The position numbers were made by a program, and so were the translations under genes. A stretch of DNA of 43,637 nt from Aquibacillus salsiterrae. GTDB taxonomy: Bacteria > Bacillota > Bacilli > Bacillales > Amphibacillaceae. The DNA lies in NCBI RefSeq assembly GCF_028416595.1, contig NZ_JAMQKC010000025.1, positions 1 to 43,637 on the forward strand. Direction: 5' to 3'. Each line of letters opens with the position of its first letter. Position 1 is the stretch's first letter. Shown here one piece after another: positions 31,247 through 38,020 of this stretch. Below the pieces are notes generated by a model, which worked only from the letters and a program-made list of their open reading frames with translations, had not been told where the DNA came from and ran no database searches.

Positions 31247-32590
31247 TTATCCAATAAATATGCCGAGGATAAACACTACAGTAAAACCAACTAGACCAAT
31301 CAAAGTTTCCATAACCGTCCATGTTTTTAATGTATCTTTAACACTTAAACCAAAGTATCGTCCAACTAACCAAAAGCCTGAATCGTTAACGTGTGATAGA
31401 ACGGTTGCACCGGAAGCAATGGCAATTACGATCAGCCCCAGTACTGGACCATCTAATGCTAAGATTGAAATCAGTGGTGCCATTAATCCTGCTGCAGTTA
31501 CCATCGAAACGGTTGCAGACCCTTGTGCAACTCGAACGACAGTGGCAATCAAAAACGCCAGTACAATTGGAGGTAATGGAGATCCTGCCATCATATCTCC
31601 TAACACTTGACCAACTCCAGAATCAATTAAAACTTGTTTAAATACCCCACCTGCTCCTGTGACAAGGATGATGATACCAGCTGGTTCCAATGCTTTCGTA
31701 GCAATATCTTGTACTTCTTGACGTGAGTATCCACGTTTTGTACCAAGGAAAACAAAAGTTAAAATTGTCGCAATTGTTAACGCTACAAATGGGTGCCCTA
31801 AGAAAGTTAGAATTTGTCGAGCCATATTTCCTTCTTCTAACAAAACACCAGAAAGCGTATTTAATAAAATCAGGATTAACGGAATAGAGATTAACGAAGC
31901 AATAAGACCGAAGCTTGGCAATTCTTTATCGTATTCAATTTCTTCTAAATTCATATACTCAGGTACAAGAACATGCAATTTTTTAGAGATATATTTTGCA
32001 AATAGTGGACCAGCGATTATCATCGCAGGCAACCCAGCAATTGCACCAAACAAAATGACCCAACCTAAATCCGCACCAATCAAATCCGCTACTGCAATTG
32101 GTCCAGGAGTAGGAGGAATAAAACTATGCGTTACTGCCAATCCCGCCAACAACGGAATTCCATAAAAAAGCAATGATTTGCCTGTCTTTTTAGCTAATCC
32201 ATAAACAATCGGTACTAAAATGATAAATCCAACATCGAAAAATACCGGAATGGCTACTAAGAAACCGGTTACTCCTAGAGCCCACTGTGCTTTATCTTCA
32301 CCAAACTTTTTAATAAGTGTTTGCGCTAAACGTTCAGCCCCACCAGATACTTCTAGCATTTGGCCAAACATTGCACCAAGTCCTACAACAACCGCTACAA
32401 ACCCTAACGTTCCACCCATCCCACTTTGCATCGAAGCAACAACGTCATTTAAAGGCATTCCTGCAAGAATCCCAACAATTAAACTAACTAATAACAACGA
32501 AACAAATGCATGTAATTTTGTACGAATAACTAAAAATAAAAGAAGAAAAATACCTGCTAATGCAACAAGAATTAACATTTGATCTGACAT
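31247..32590 (-). CDS. GntP family permease (gluconate:proton symporter type)
   Basis: A 447-residue, very hydrophobic membrane protein with around twelve membrane segments. GntP-family hallmarks are MSGMGGTLGFVAVVVGLGAMFG-like residues near 60, SFIPPTPGPIAVADLIGADLG, VTGAGGVFKQVLIDSGVG, and the C-terminal HVNDSGFWLVGRYFGLSVKDTLKTW. Substrates in this family are gluconate or related sugar acids such as glycerate or idonate. The start is an ATG with AAAGGTAGTG upstream. It is divergent from an RpiR-type regulator that probably controls it. No gluconate kinase is next to it. Confidence 0.92.
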   Translation of the reverse strand: MSDQMLILVALAGIFLLLFLVIRTKLHAFVSLLLVSLIVGILAGMPLNDVVASMQSGMGGTLGFVAVVVGLGAMFGQMLEVSGGAERLAQTLIKKFGEDKAQWALGVTGFLVAIPVFFDVGFIILVPIVYGLAKKTGKSLLFYGIPLLAGLAVTHSFIPPTPGPIAVADLIGADLGWVILFGAIAGLPAMIIAGPLFAKYISKKLHVLVPEYMNLEEIEYDKELPSFGLIASLISIPLILILLNTLSGVLLEEGNMARQILTFLGHPFVALTIATILTFVFLGTKRGYSRQEVQDIATKALEPAGIIILVTGAGGVFKQVLIDSGVGQVLGDMMAGSPLPPIVLAFLIATVVRVAQGSATVSMVTAAGLMAPLISILALDGPVLGLIVIAIASGATVLSHVNDSGFWLVGRYFGLSVKDTLKTWTVMETLIGLVGFTVVFILGIFIG

Positions 32591-32716
32591 ATTGTTTCAC
32601 TACCTTTCTAGTTGTGAAAATTTTATCCATTTTGTAAGTTGTTCAAATAGCCCGGAAAATGACCTACTGATTTTTTTGTTAGCTTTTGTACTTCTTGGTC
32701 TTTTCATCCCCCTATA

Positions 32717-32846
32717 CATTAACGCCCGATTGAGCCCTGTTAGCGGCCAAACGGTAGTCAAAGCCCGCCATTAACGCCCGATTGAGCCCTGTTAAGTGCC
32801 AAACGGTAGTCAAAGCCCGCCATTAACGCCCGATTGAGCCCTGTTA
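32717..32846. repeat. Tandem repeat, 52-bp unit, 2.5 copies
   Basis: Unit 1 (32717-32768) and unit 2 (32769-32820) are almost identical, each starting CATTAACGCCCGATTGAGCC. A partial third unit runs from 32821 to 32846. The GC-rich units contrast with the AT-rich surroundings. The array lies in the divergent control region of the permease and regulator genes. Confidence 0.9.
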
Positions 32847-32855
32847 TTAACAGGG
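32838..32855. promoter_or_regulatory. Hairpin at the end of the tandem array
   Basis: CCCTGTTA and TAACAGGG form an exact 8-bp inverted repeat around one T. It could be an operator or a weak terminator. Confidence 0.4.
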
Positions 32856-32936
32856 TCGTAAAAGATAGATTCATTTTTTGACCAACCACCATGGCACAAG
32901 CAACTGATCTTATTTTGCTTCATTGTATGAAATAAA

Positions 32937-32988
32937 TTTTCTTACTTTTTAATTATAAGAAAAAAATTTCTTTTTGCAACCGTTTACG
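32937..32988. promoter_or_regulatory. Candidate RpiR operator and cre-like site
   Basis: TTTTCTTA (32937-32944) and TAAGAAAA (32956-32963) form an inverted repeat suited to a dimeric regulator. TGCAACCGTTTACG (32975-32988) matches the cre pattern except at two positions. Both lie 67-118 bp before the regulator's ATG. Confidence 0.35.
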
Positions 32989-33054
32989 GAAAAATATTTT
33001 TTCTTAGATGATATTTTTGTATAATAAAAGAAAGTCCAATCAGGAGAGATTACT

Positions 33055-33909
33055 ATGAAAAAAGATGATCAACCTTGTCTAGTAAAGGTTCGCAGACTTT
33101 ATCCTAGATTTAGTGTAACCGAGAGAAAAATAGCCGATTATATTCTTCAACACCCATCGAAAATTATTCATTCTTCCATTAATCAATTAGCAGAGGATTT
33201 AAATGTTGCAGATTCATCCGTTTTTCGATTCTGTAAACGCATTGGGTATAAAGGCTACCAAGCAATGAAAATCGCACTTGCTTCTGAAATAGTGACTCCG
33301 CTTCAGGATGTTCACGAAAATGTTGATAAAGATGATACACTGGATACAATAACAACCAAGGTCTTTAACACCCATATCAAAACGTTGGAAGATACATTAG
33401 CTGTTTTTGATGAAGAACAATTACAACAAGCTGTAAACACTATAATTTCGGCAGATTCTGTACATTTTTTTGGTAGTGGGGGATCAAATATTATTGCGTT
33501 AGATGCCTATCACAAATTAATACGAACAGGTTTAAGGGTCCATGCGGTGAGTGACACACACATGCAATTAATGGTAGCATCTCAAATGAGTGAAAAAGAT
33601 TGCGCAATTTTCATATCTCACTCTGGCTCTTCAAAGGATATACTTCACCTGTTAAATATTATTAAATCAACCGGGGCAAAGACAGTAGCTATTACCAACT
33701 TTGCAAAAACACCTCTTAGTGCTGCAGTGAATATTCCATTATTTACTGTATCAAGTGAAACTGAGTTTCGTTCGGAAGCAATTTCATCAAGAATTGCTCA
33801 AATGACACTTATTGATGTTCTATACGTGAATATTTTGTTAAAACTTGGAGATAAGGGTCAAGAAGCTCTAAAAAAGATGCGAGAAGCTATCTCAGTTAAG
33901 CGAATTTGA
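33055..33909 (+). CDS. MurR/RpiR family transcriptional regulator
   Basis: A 284-residue regulator. The N-terminal RpiR helix-turn-helix covers residues 1-77 (FSVTERKIADYILQHP, SINQLAEDLNVADSSVFRFC, KRIGYKGYQAMKIALASE). The C-terminal SIS sugar-phosphate-binding domain contains FFGSGGSNIIALDAYHKLIR and AIFISHSGSSKDILHLLNII. The effector is probably a phosphorylated sugar or sugar acid. AGGAGAG precedes the ATG and TATAAT lies about 40 bp upstream. It is divergent from the GntP permease, the likely target. Confidence 0.92.
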   Translation: MKKDDQPCLVKVRRLYPRFSVTERKIADYILQHPSKIIHSSINQLAEDLNVADSSVFRFCKRIGYKGYQAMKIALASEIVTPLQDVHENVDKDDTLDTITTKVFNTHIKTLEDTLAVFDEEQLQQAVNTIISADSVHFFGSGGSNIIALDAYHKLIRTGLRVHAVSDTHMQLMVASQMSEKDCAIFISHSGSSKDILHLLNIIKSTGAKTVAITNFAKTPLSAAVNIPLFTVSSETEFRSEAISSRIAQMTLIDVLYVNILLKLGDKGQEALKKMREAISVKRI

Positions 33910-33963
33910 CAAATCAAAGAAGTAAGTTAAAGGGGAAAGTTATAGAGGGCTGCCCACTATGGG

Positions 33964-33993
33964 GGAAGCAAAAGGGACATGTCCCCCGCTTCC
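33964..33993. repeat. Family B repeat
   Basis: GGAAGC (33964-33969) and GCTTCC (33988-33993) flank an inner GGGACATGTCCC. The right end is 2 bp from the stop codon of the channel gene, and the element probably also ends the RpiR transcript. Confidence 0.75.
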
Positions 33994-33995
33994 TT

Positions 33996-35219
33996 TTAGA
34001 TTTTTTTAAAATCTCTCCCAGAAGGACTCTGGAATAATTGAAGACCAAATTCCGGTGCAATTGCAAGGAGATGGTCAAATATATCTGATTGGATGGATTC
34101 ATACACAGCCCATCTAATGTCATTGGTGAAGGCATATATTTCAATTGGCAAACCATTTTCACTTGGTGCTAGCTGTCTAACCATCAGAATCATGTCCTGA
34201 CGAATTCCAGGATGTTGTTGGAGATAATGGCTAATATAAGCTCTAAAAACACCGACATTCGTTAACGCACGTCCATTTACTCGATTTTCCTTATTAACAT
34301 TTCTCTCCGTATTGTATGCAGCAATTTCATTTTCCTTATTGGTTATATAGTCGTGAAGGTAGTGGATTTTTTTATAATTTTCAATCATTTCCTCTGAGCA
34401 AAACGTGATACTATTTGTATCAATAAGTAAAGACCGCATAATCCGACGTCCGCCAGCAGTCTGCATCCCTCTCCAGTTTTTAAAAGAATCTGAAATAAGG
34501 GCATAACTCGGTATCATCGTAATTGTCATATCCCAATTTTGGACCTTTACTGTATGTAAAGAAATATCAATCACGTCTCCATCTGCCCCGTATTTTGGCA
34601 TTTCAATCCAGTCACCCACACGAACCATATCGTTGGCAGTTAATTGAACCCCCGCTACAAGGCCTAGTATAGAATCTTTAAAGATTAACATGAGCACAGC
34701 TGACAATGCACCGACACCACTGAGAAGTATAAAAGGACTTTCTCCCAGTAGATTCCCAATTATAATAACCCCACCGAGGATGAACACTATAATCTTTACC
34801 ACCTGGATATATCCCTTTATCGGCTTAACCTTGGATATATCAAACGTTTGATAAATATCATTTATCGCATTTAGTAAACTATTCATGACCATTAAGCCTA
34901 CAATGATGAGATAAGCTATCGCTCCCTTCCCTATTAGGTATTGATAGGTTGGAAAGGTGGAAGCAAACAAATAGATAATAATGGCAGGAACAATATGCGA
35001 TAGCTTTTGAAAAACCTTTCTTTCCAAAAGCATGTCATCCCACTTGAACTTATTATTAATAATGATGTGAGTGAGAAGCCTCATCACTATCTTTTTCGTA
35101 ATAATATTTGCTATGATAGAAATAAGCACGATAAATAGGATGATCAAAAATATAGCAAGATACTTAGAAACGACAGGATCCATCCCATATTCTACAAGTT
35201 GATTCCGAATAAATTCCAT
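33996..35219 (-). CDS. Mechanosensitive ion channel, MscS family (YbdG-like)
   Basis: A 407-residue membrane channel. Five hydrophobic segments occupy the first 190 residues. The pore-lining helix region is LLSGVGALSAVLMLIFKDSILGLVAGVQL, followed by the MscS beta-domain signature NDMVRVGDWIEMPKYGADGDVIDISLHTVKVQNWDMTI. The long C-terminal part (RIMRSLLIDTNSI through EIYAFTNDIRW) matches the YbdG/YnaI-like subgroup with its insertion in the cytoplasmic domain. It protects against hypo-osmotic shock or tunes osmotic stress. The ATG at 35219 with GGGAGTG is preferred over the upstream frame. Confidence 0.9.
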   Translation of the reverse strand: MEFIRNQLVEYGMDPVVSKYLAIFLIILFIVLISIIANIITKKIVMRLLTHIIINNKFKWDDMLLERKVFQKLSHIVPAIIIYLFASTFPTYQYLIGKGAIAYLIIVGLMVMNSLLNAINDIYQTFDISKVKPIKGYIQVVKIIVFILGGVIIIGNLLGESPFILLSGVGALSAVLMLIFKDSILGLVAGVQLTANDMVRVGDWIEMPKYGADGDVIDISLHTVKVQNWDMTITMIPSYALISDSFKNWRGMQTAGGRRIMRSLLIDTNSITFCSEEMIENYKKIHYLHDYITNKENEIAAYNTERNVNKENRVNGRALTNVGVFRAYISHYLQQHPGIRQDMILMVRQLAPSENGLPIEIYAFTNDIRWAVYESIQSDIFDHLLAIAPEFGLQLFQSPSGRDFKKI

Positions 35220-35325
35220 TTTCCCACTCCCGTTCAGATCTCCTCCCCATACAAGGGACCCTTTCACCCTAACACGACGTTCCCTTTAGGTATATACCCA
35301 TTACCCATTTTACATTTTTAATTAA

Positions 35326-35390
35326 GAAGCAAAAGGGACTTATCCACGCCTCGTTTTACTGTTGGAGGCCAAGAACCATCCCTGCGCTTA
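35326..35390. repeat. Family B repeat, degenerate
   Basis: GAAGCAAAAGGGAC at the left and AAGAACCATCCCTGCGCTTA at the right retain the family B ends, with an inserted or diverged middle. It lies 15 bp beyond the stop codon of the DnaA-like gene. Confidence 0.45.
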
Positions 35391-35404
35391 TCTTAACTAT
35401 TTTT

Positions 35405-35758
35405 TCAGTCTTCTTGGTTTAACTGTTGCTCTAGTGCCTCGACTCGCCTTTCAAGCGTCTTCATTTGTTCGTGTAAGTCTGTATATTCTTGGTGTGTAAG
35501 CGGTACATACTGAACTTTGGTTTCACTTGATACAAATTCTATCTCAAAAGTCTGTCCAGATACTTCTCGAAGAGCCTCAAATATAACAGATTTATATCTA
35601 TGCTCTAACCATTCTTTACTAAAAGTATTTTTTGCTTTAACAGTGATGACATCATTTTTTATGTCAGCAGTTGTCTCGAAAAACCATGTCTCGAACGAAG
35701 GTTTGTTTAATTTTCCTTTTAACTTATCTAGAACTTCTGACCACAATTCACTACTCAC
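35405..35758 (-). CDS. Stand-alone DnaA N-terminal (domain I) protein with coiled-coil tail
   Basis: A 117-residue protein. Residues 3-80 (LWSEVLDKLKGKLNKPSFET, W, then NTFSKEWLEHRYKSVI and a closing EIEFV) align closely with domain I of Bacillus DnaA, the part that binds DnaD, SirA and the helicase-loading machinery and self-associates. The ATPase and DNA-binding domains are absent. The C-terminus is a short coiled coil (LHEQMKTLERRVEALEQQL). The start is a GTG after AAAGGATGATG. It may act as a modulator or decoy of DnaA interactions, but this is inference from domain content. Confidence 0.8.
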   Translation of the reverse strand: MSSELWSEVLDKLKGKLNKPSFETWFFETTADIKNDVITVKAKNTFSKEWLEHRYKSVIFEALREVSGQTFEIEFVSSETKVQYVPLTHQEYTDLHEQMKTLERRVEALEQQLNQED

Positions 35759-35968
35759 GATTCATCATCCTTTTGATTTCAAACCTATTGTTTTTTTGGA
35801 AGACTAAAATGAAATGATTTTCAAAGAAGAGTGTTTAATAAAACATTGATTTTAGTCGCCAAGTCCCAATTCCTATACTACTACAAAGCAAATTGCCTTT
35901 TAATCATTTTTGCCACTTCACCCTGATTACAAGTCTGCACCATTTATTTTAACACATTCTAATTACAA

Positions 35969-36115
35969 TCACTTTTCAAACCAGGCTTCTTTAAATAACA
36001 AAATCCCTTCACCTGTTTTAATATTGCCACTTTGTATCTCTTCTTTAAGAAACGAATAAAGTTGTATATATAATGGATCTCCCTTTTCTTCAAAGGTAGG
36101 TGTTATTTCCAACAT
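35969..36115 (-). pseudogene. MocR (GntR/aminotransferase) regulator with large internal deletion
   Basis: A 48-codon ORF begins with MLEITPTFEEKGDPLYIQLY, then SFLKEEIQSGNIKTGE, the standard N-terminus of MocR/PdxR-type GntR regulators. It then continues GILLFKEAWFEK, which matches the extreme C-terminus of the same family's aminotransferase domain. The whole DNA-recognition helix, linker and PLP domain between them (about 400 residues) are missing. The ribosome site GTAGGAGG and promoter are intact. It is divergent from a GNAT gene, the usual partner. The tiny product is unlikely to bind DNA. Confidence 0.8.
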
Positions 36116-36136
36116 AAAAATCCTCCTACATTTCAA

Positions 36137-36197
36137 ACTGGCATTATAAATTATATCAGAACTGGCACTTACAACAATGTCAGTTACCATTTATAAT
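36137..36197. promoter_or_regulatory. Divergent MocR/GNAT control region with ACTGGCA repeats
   Basis: ACTGGCA occurs at 36137-36143 and 36161-36167 as direct repeats 24 bp apart, and TGTCAGT at 36178-36184 is a near-inverted copy. They overlap promoters for both directions (TATAAT at 36192-36197 for the GNAT gene). Direct repeats of this kind are typical MocR operators. Confidence 0.5.
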
Positions 36198-36230
36198 CAG
36201 GATAATCATTATTTTTGGGAGGAAAAAGAG

Positions 36231-36641
36231 ATGTATCATACGAAAAATGTCACATATAAGCACAATGCACCGGTAAATGAAAAAGAACTATCCATTTTAT
36301 TTAAGAGTTCGGGGATAAACAGACCTTCAGAAGACTTAAACCGATTAAAAAAAATGATAGATAATGCTGATATTACCCTTACAGCTTGGGCTAATGATAA
36401 ATTAATTGGGATTGCCCGTGCTATTACTGATTATTGCTATTGTTGCTATTTATCTGATTTAGCTATTCATCGTGATTATCAACAGCAAGGAATCGGGGAA
36501 ACACTTGTTGATATGCTTCGGGAGAACATCGGGGAAGAAGTTGCTCTGATCTTATTAGCCTCACCCACCGCAATGGAGTATTACCCGAAAATTGGGTTTG
36601 AGAAAATAGACAACGGCTTTAAAATAGCAAGAACCCGATAA
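36231..36641 (+). CDS. GNAT family N-acetyltransferase
   Basis: A 136-residue acetyltransferase. The acetyl-CoA-binding segment YLSDLAIHRDYQQQGIGETL contains the Q/RxxGxG/A signature, and the C-terminal MEYYPKIGFEKIDNGF is the usual last strand. A 31-residue N-terminal part precedes LSILFKSSGINRPSEDLNRL. The ATG at 36231 follows GGGAGGA; an upstream in-frame ATG falls inside the promoter. It is divergent from the gutted MocR gene, which presumably once regulated it. The substrate is unknown. Confidence 0.88.
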   Translation: MYHTKNVTYKHNAPVNEKELSILFKSSGINRPSEDLNRLKKMIDNADITLTAWANDKLIGIARAITDYCYCCYLSDLAIHRDYQQQGIGETLVDMLRENIGEEVALILLASPTAMEYYPKIGFEKIDNGFKIARTR

Positions 36642-36642
36642 G

Positions 36643-36671
36643 GGAAGCATGGGGGCGGTTCTTTCGCTTCC
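36643..36671. repeat. Family B repeat
   Basis: GGAAGC (36643-36648) and GCTTCC (36666-36671) flank GGGGGCGGTTCTTT. The element begins one base after the GNAT stop codon. Confidence 0.7.
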
Positions 36672-36810
36672 TTGCTTTGATTTACAAAGTAAGAGAACGT
36701 CTCCTCGTTATACCGACTTGAGCTCCCTACATCTGATTCAGCACCGTCGTTAACATTATGTCAATCTTTTTTATGTTTTTTCACAAAAAAGTCATACCAT
36801 TGTTACTTGT

Positions 36811-36828
36811 TTGTGAATGAGTGCACAA
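36811..36828. promoter_or_regulatory. Rex-like operator upstream of the DoxX gene
   Basis: TTGTGAATGAGTGCACAA differs from the Rex consensus TTGTGAA-N4-TTCACAA at one arm position. A single TTCACAA half-site lies at 36780-36786. Rex is the NADH-sensing repressor of fermentation and respiration genes. Confidence 0.5.
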
Positions 36829-36940
36829 ACATATTTTGGATACTTCTTTATCGTGTTATTATACACCCATAGACAACAAACAACGCTTAGTCACAAAACA
36901 TCATGTGAAATGATGAACAATAAAAAAGGAGATGTTGAAC

Positions 36941-37456
36941 ATGTTAGAATTATTAAGAAGAAACAATGTCGTTGCTGGTGTATTAGCTGTTATTCGAATT
37001 TATCTTGGTTATTCTTGGATTACTGGTGGTTGGGGGAAAATTACTGGGGGCGGTTTTGATGCAAGTGGCTTCCTAAACGGAGCAATTGCTCAATCAACTG
37101 GTGAGAACCCTGCTGTCCAAGGCTGGTGGGCTACATTTTTAGAAAACGTTGCTCTTCCAAATGCAGGTCTTTTCTCTTTCCTAGTTATGTGGGGCGAAGT
37201 ACTAGTCGGGATGGCGTTAATCTTAGGTCTTTTCACTAATTTCGCCGTACTAATGGGCATGACAATGAACTTCGCGTTCCTGTTTAGTGGTACAGTCAGC
37301 ACAAACGGTCAAATGATTTTACTTGGCATCTTCGTTCTAGTAGCTGGCGCAAACGCTGGTAAATTTGGTTTAGATCGTTATGCAATGCCATACCTTAAAG
37401 TACAATACAAGAAAATCACTCACAAAGAAACAACTAAAAAAACTGTAGAGGCCTAA
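36941..37456 (+). CDS. DoxX family membrane protein
   Basis: A 171-residue membrane protein with four hydrophobic segments. The DoxX pattern is visible: AVIRIYLGYSWITGGWGKI at the N-terminus, WWATFLENVALPNAGLFSFL, VMWGEVLVGMALILGLFTNF, and AGKFGLDRYAMPYL near the end. Family members act in redox or thiosulfate-linked quinone reactions, but the role of this one is not known. The ATG at 36941 lies 8 nt after AAGGAG, and an ATG three codons upstream is too close to it. The Rex-like site upstream suggests control by the NADH/NAD ratio. A perfect 15-bp terminator follows. Confidence 0.85.
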   Translation: MLELLRRNNVVAGVLAVIRIYLGYSWITGGWGKITGGGFDASGFLNGAIAQSTGENPAVQGWWATFLENVALPNAGLFSFLVMWGEVLVGMALILGLFTNFAVLMGMTMNFAFLFSGTVSTNGQMILLGIFVLVAGANAGKFGLDRYAMPYLKVQYKKITHKETTKKTVEA

Positions 37457-37474
37457 ATGTAAAAATATAGATAA

Positions 37475-37524
37475 TCAAGGCACCATCAATAAGACAACGG
37501 TCTTTTGATGGTGCCTTGATTTTA
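37475..37524. terminator. Bidirectional terminator between doxX-type and holin genes
   Basis: A 15-bp perfect stem TCAAGGCACCATCAA (37475-37489) / TTGATGGTGCCTTGA (37505-37519) is followed by TTTTA. It serves both convergent genes. Confidence 0.9.
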
Positions 37525-37544
37525 GTATTTGACTGTTTCAATAG

Positions 37545-37817
37545 TCAAGAGATTTTCTTATCTTTCGAAGAACCCTCTCTTTTTGTCACGAGCTCGAACA
37601 ACCCTGTAGCTGCTAACCCCGCAACTCCGCCTGCCCATATTCTCGGGACGAGTGCTAGGTCTGCAAATGGATAGGCAAGGATACCAAGCACAATTCCAAT
37701 CAGAAAACTACCTAGAGGGAGATAATTTTTCTTCACGGTCACTGTTTTTTTCACTAACTGTACAAGCGCAGAAACAATTGGCGTTAAAACAGTTGCAAAA
37801 GATAACACCTGTTCCAT
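37545..37817 (-). CDS. Phage-type holin (Phage_holin_5-like), isolated
   Basis: A 90-residue protein with two or three hydrophobic segments (VLSFATVLTPIVSALVQLV, LPLGSFLIGIVLGILAYPFA and AGGVAGLAATGLFELV) and a charged C-terminus KREGSSKDKK. This is the pattern of A118-like holins in Bacillus and Listeria phages. The ATG at 37817 follows GAGGTGATAATC. No endolysin or other phage gene is nearby, so it is a domesticated holin or prophage relic, possibly used for protein export or lysis. Confidence 0.75.
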   Translation of the reverse strand: MEQVLSFATVLTPIVSALVQLVKKTVTVKKNYLPLGSFLIGIVLGILAYPFADLALVPRIWAGGVAGLAATGLFELVTKREGSSKDKKIS

Positions 37818-37990
37818 GATTATCACCTCACAAAAGTGTACGATTTTATAAGGTGTGTAATGACAATTTTTTAAGATTACTTAGCATCTCCTGTATGCCA
37901 TCACCCTAACTCGAGGATTTGAGGGATTGTTTTTAACTTTACCAATATTAGTTTGTCGCGCCGTTAGTCAGGCTACTTTGTTATGTATGA

Positions 37991-38019
37991 GGAAGCACAG
38001 AAATCATCCCCGCGCTTCC
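37991..38019. repeat. Family B repeat
   Basis: GGAAGC (37991-37996) and GCTTCC (38014-38019) flank ATCATCCCCGC. The right end is one base from the helicase stop codon (38021-38023). Confidence 0.7.
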
Positions 38020-38020
38020 A

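Noticed and set aside
32717-32846. Tandem 52-bp units considered as a CRISPR array
   Set aside because: The units are contiguous and nearly identical along their whole length, with no alternating unique spacers, and no cas genes are present.
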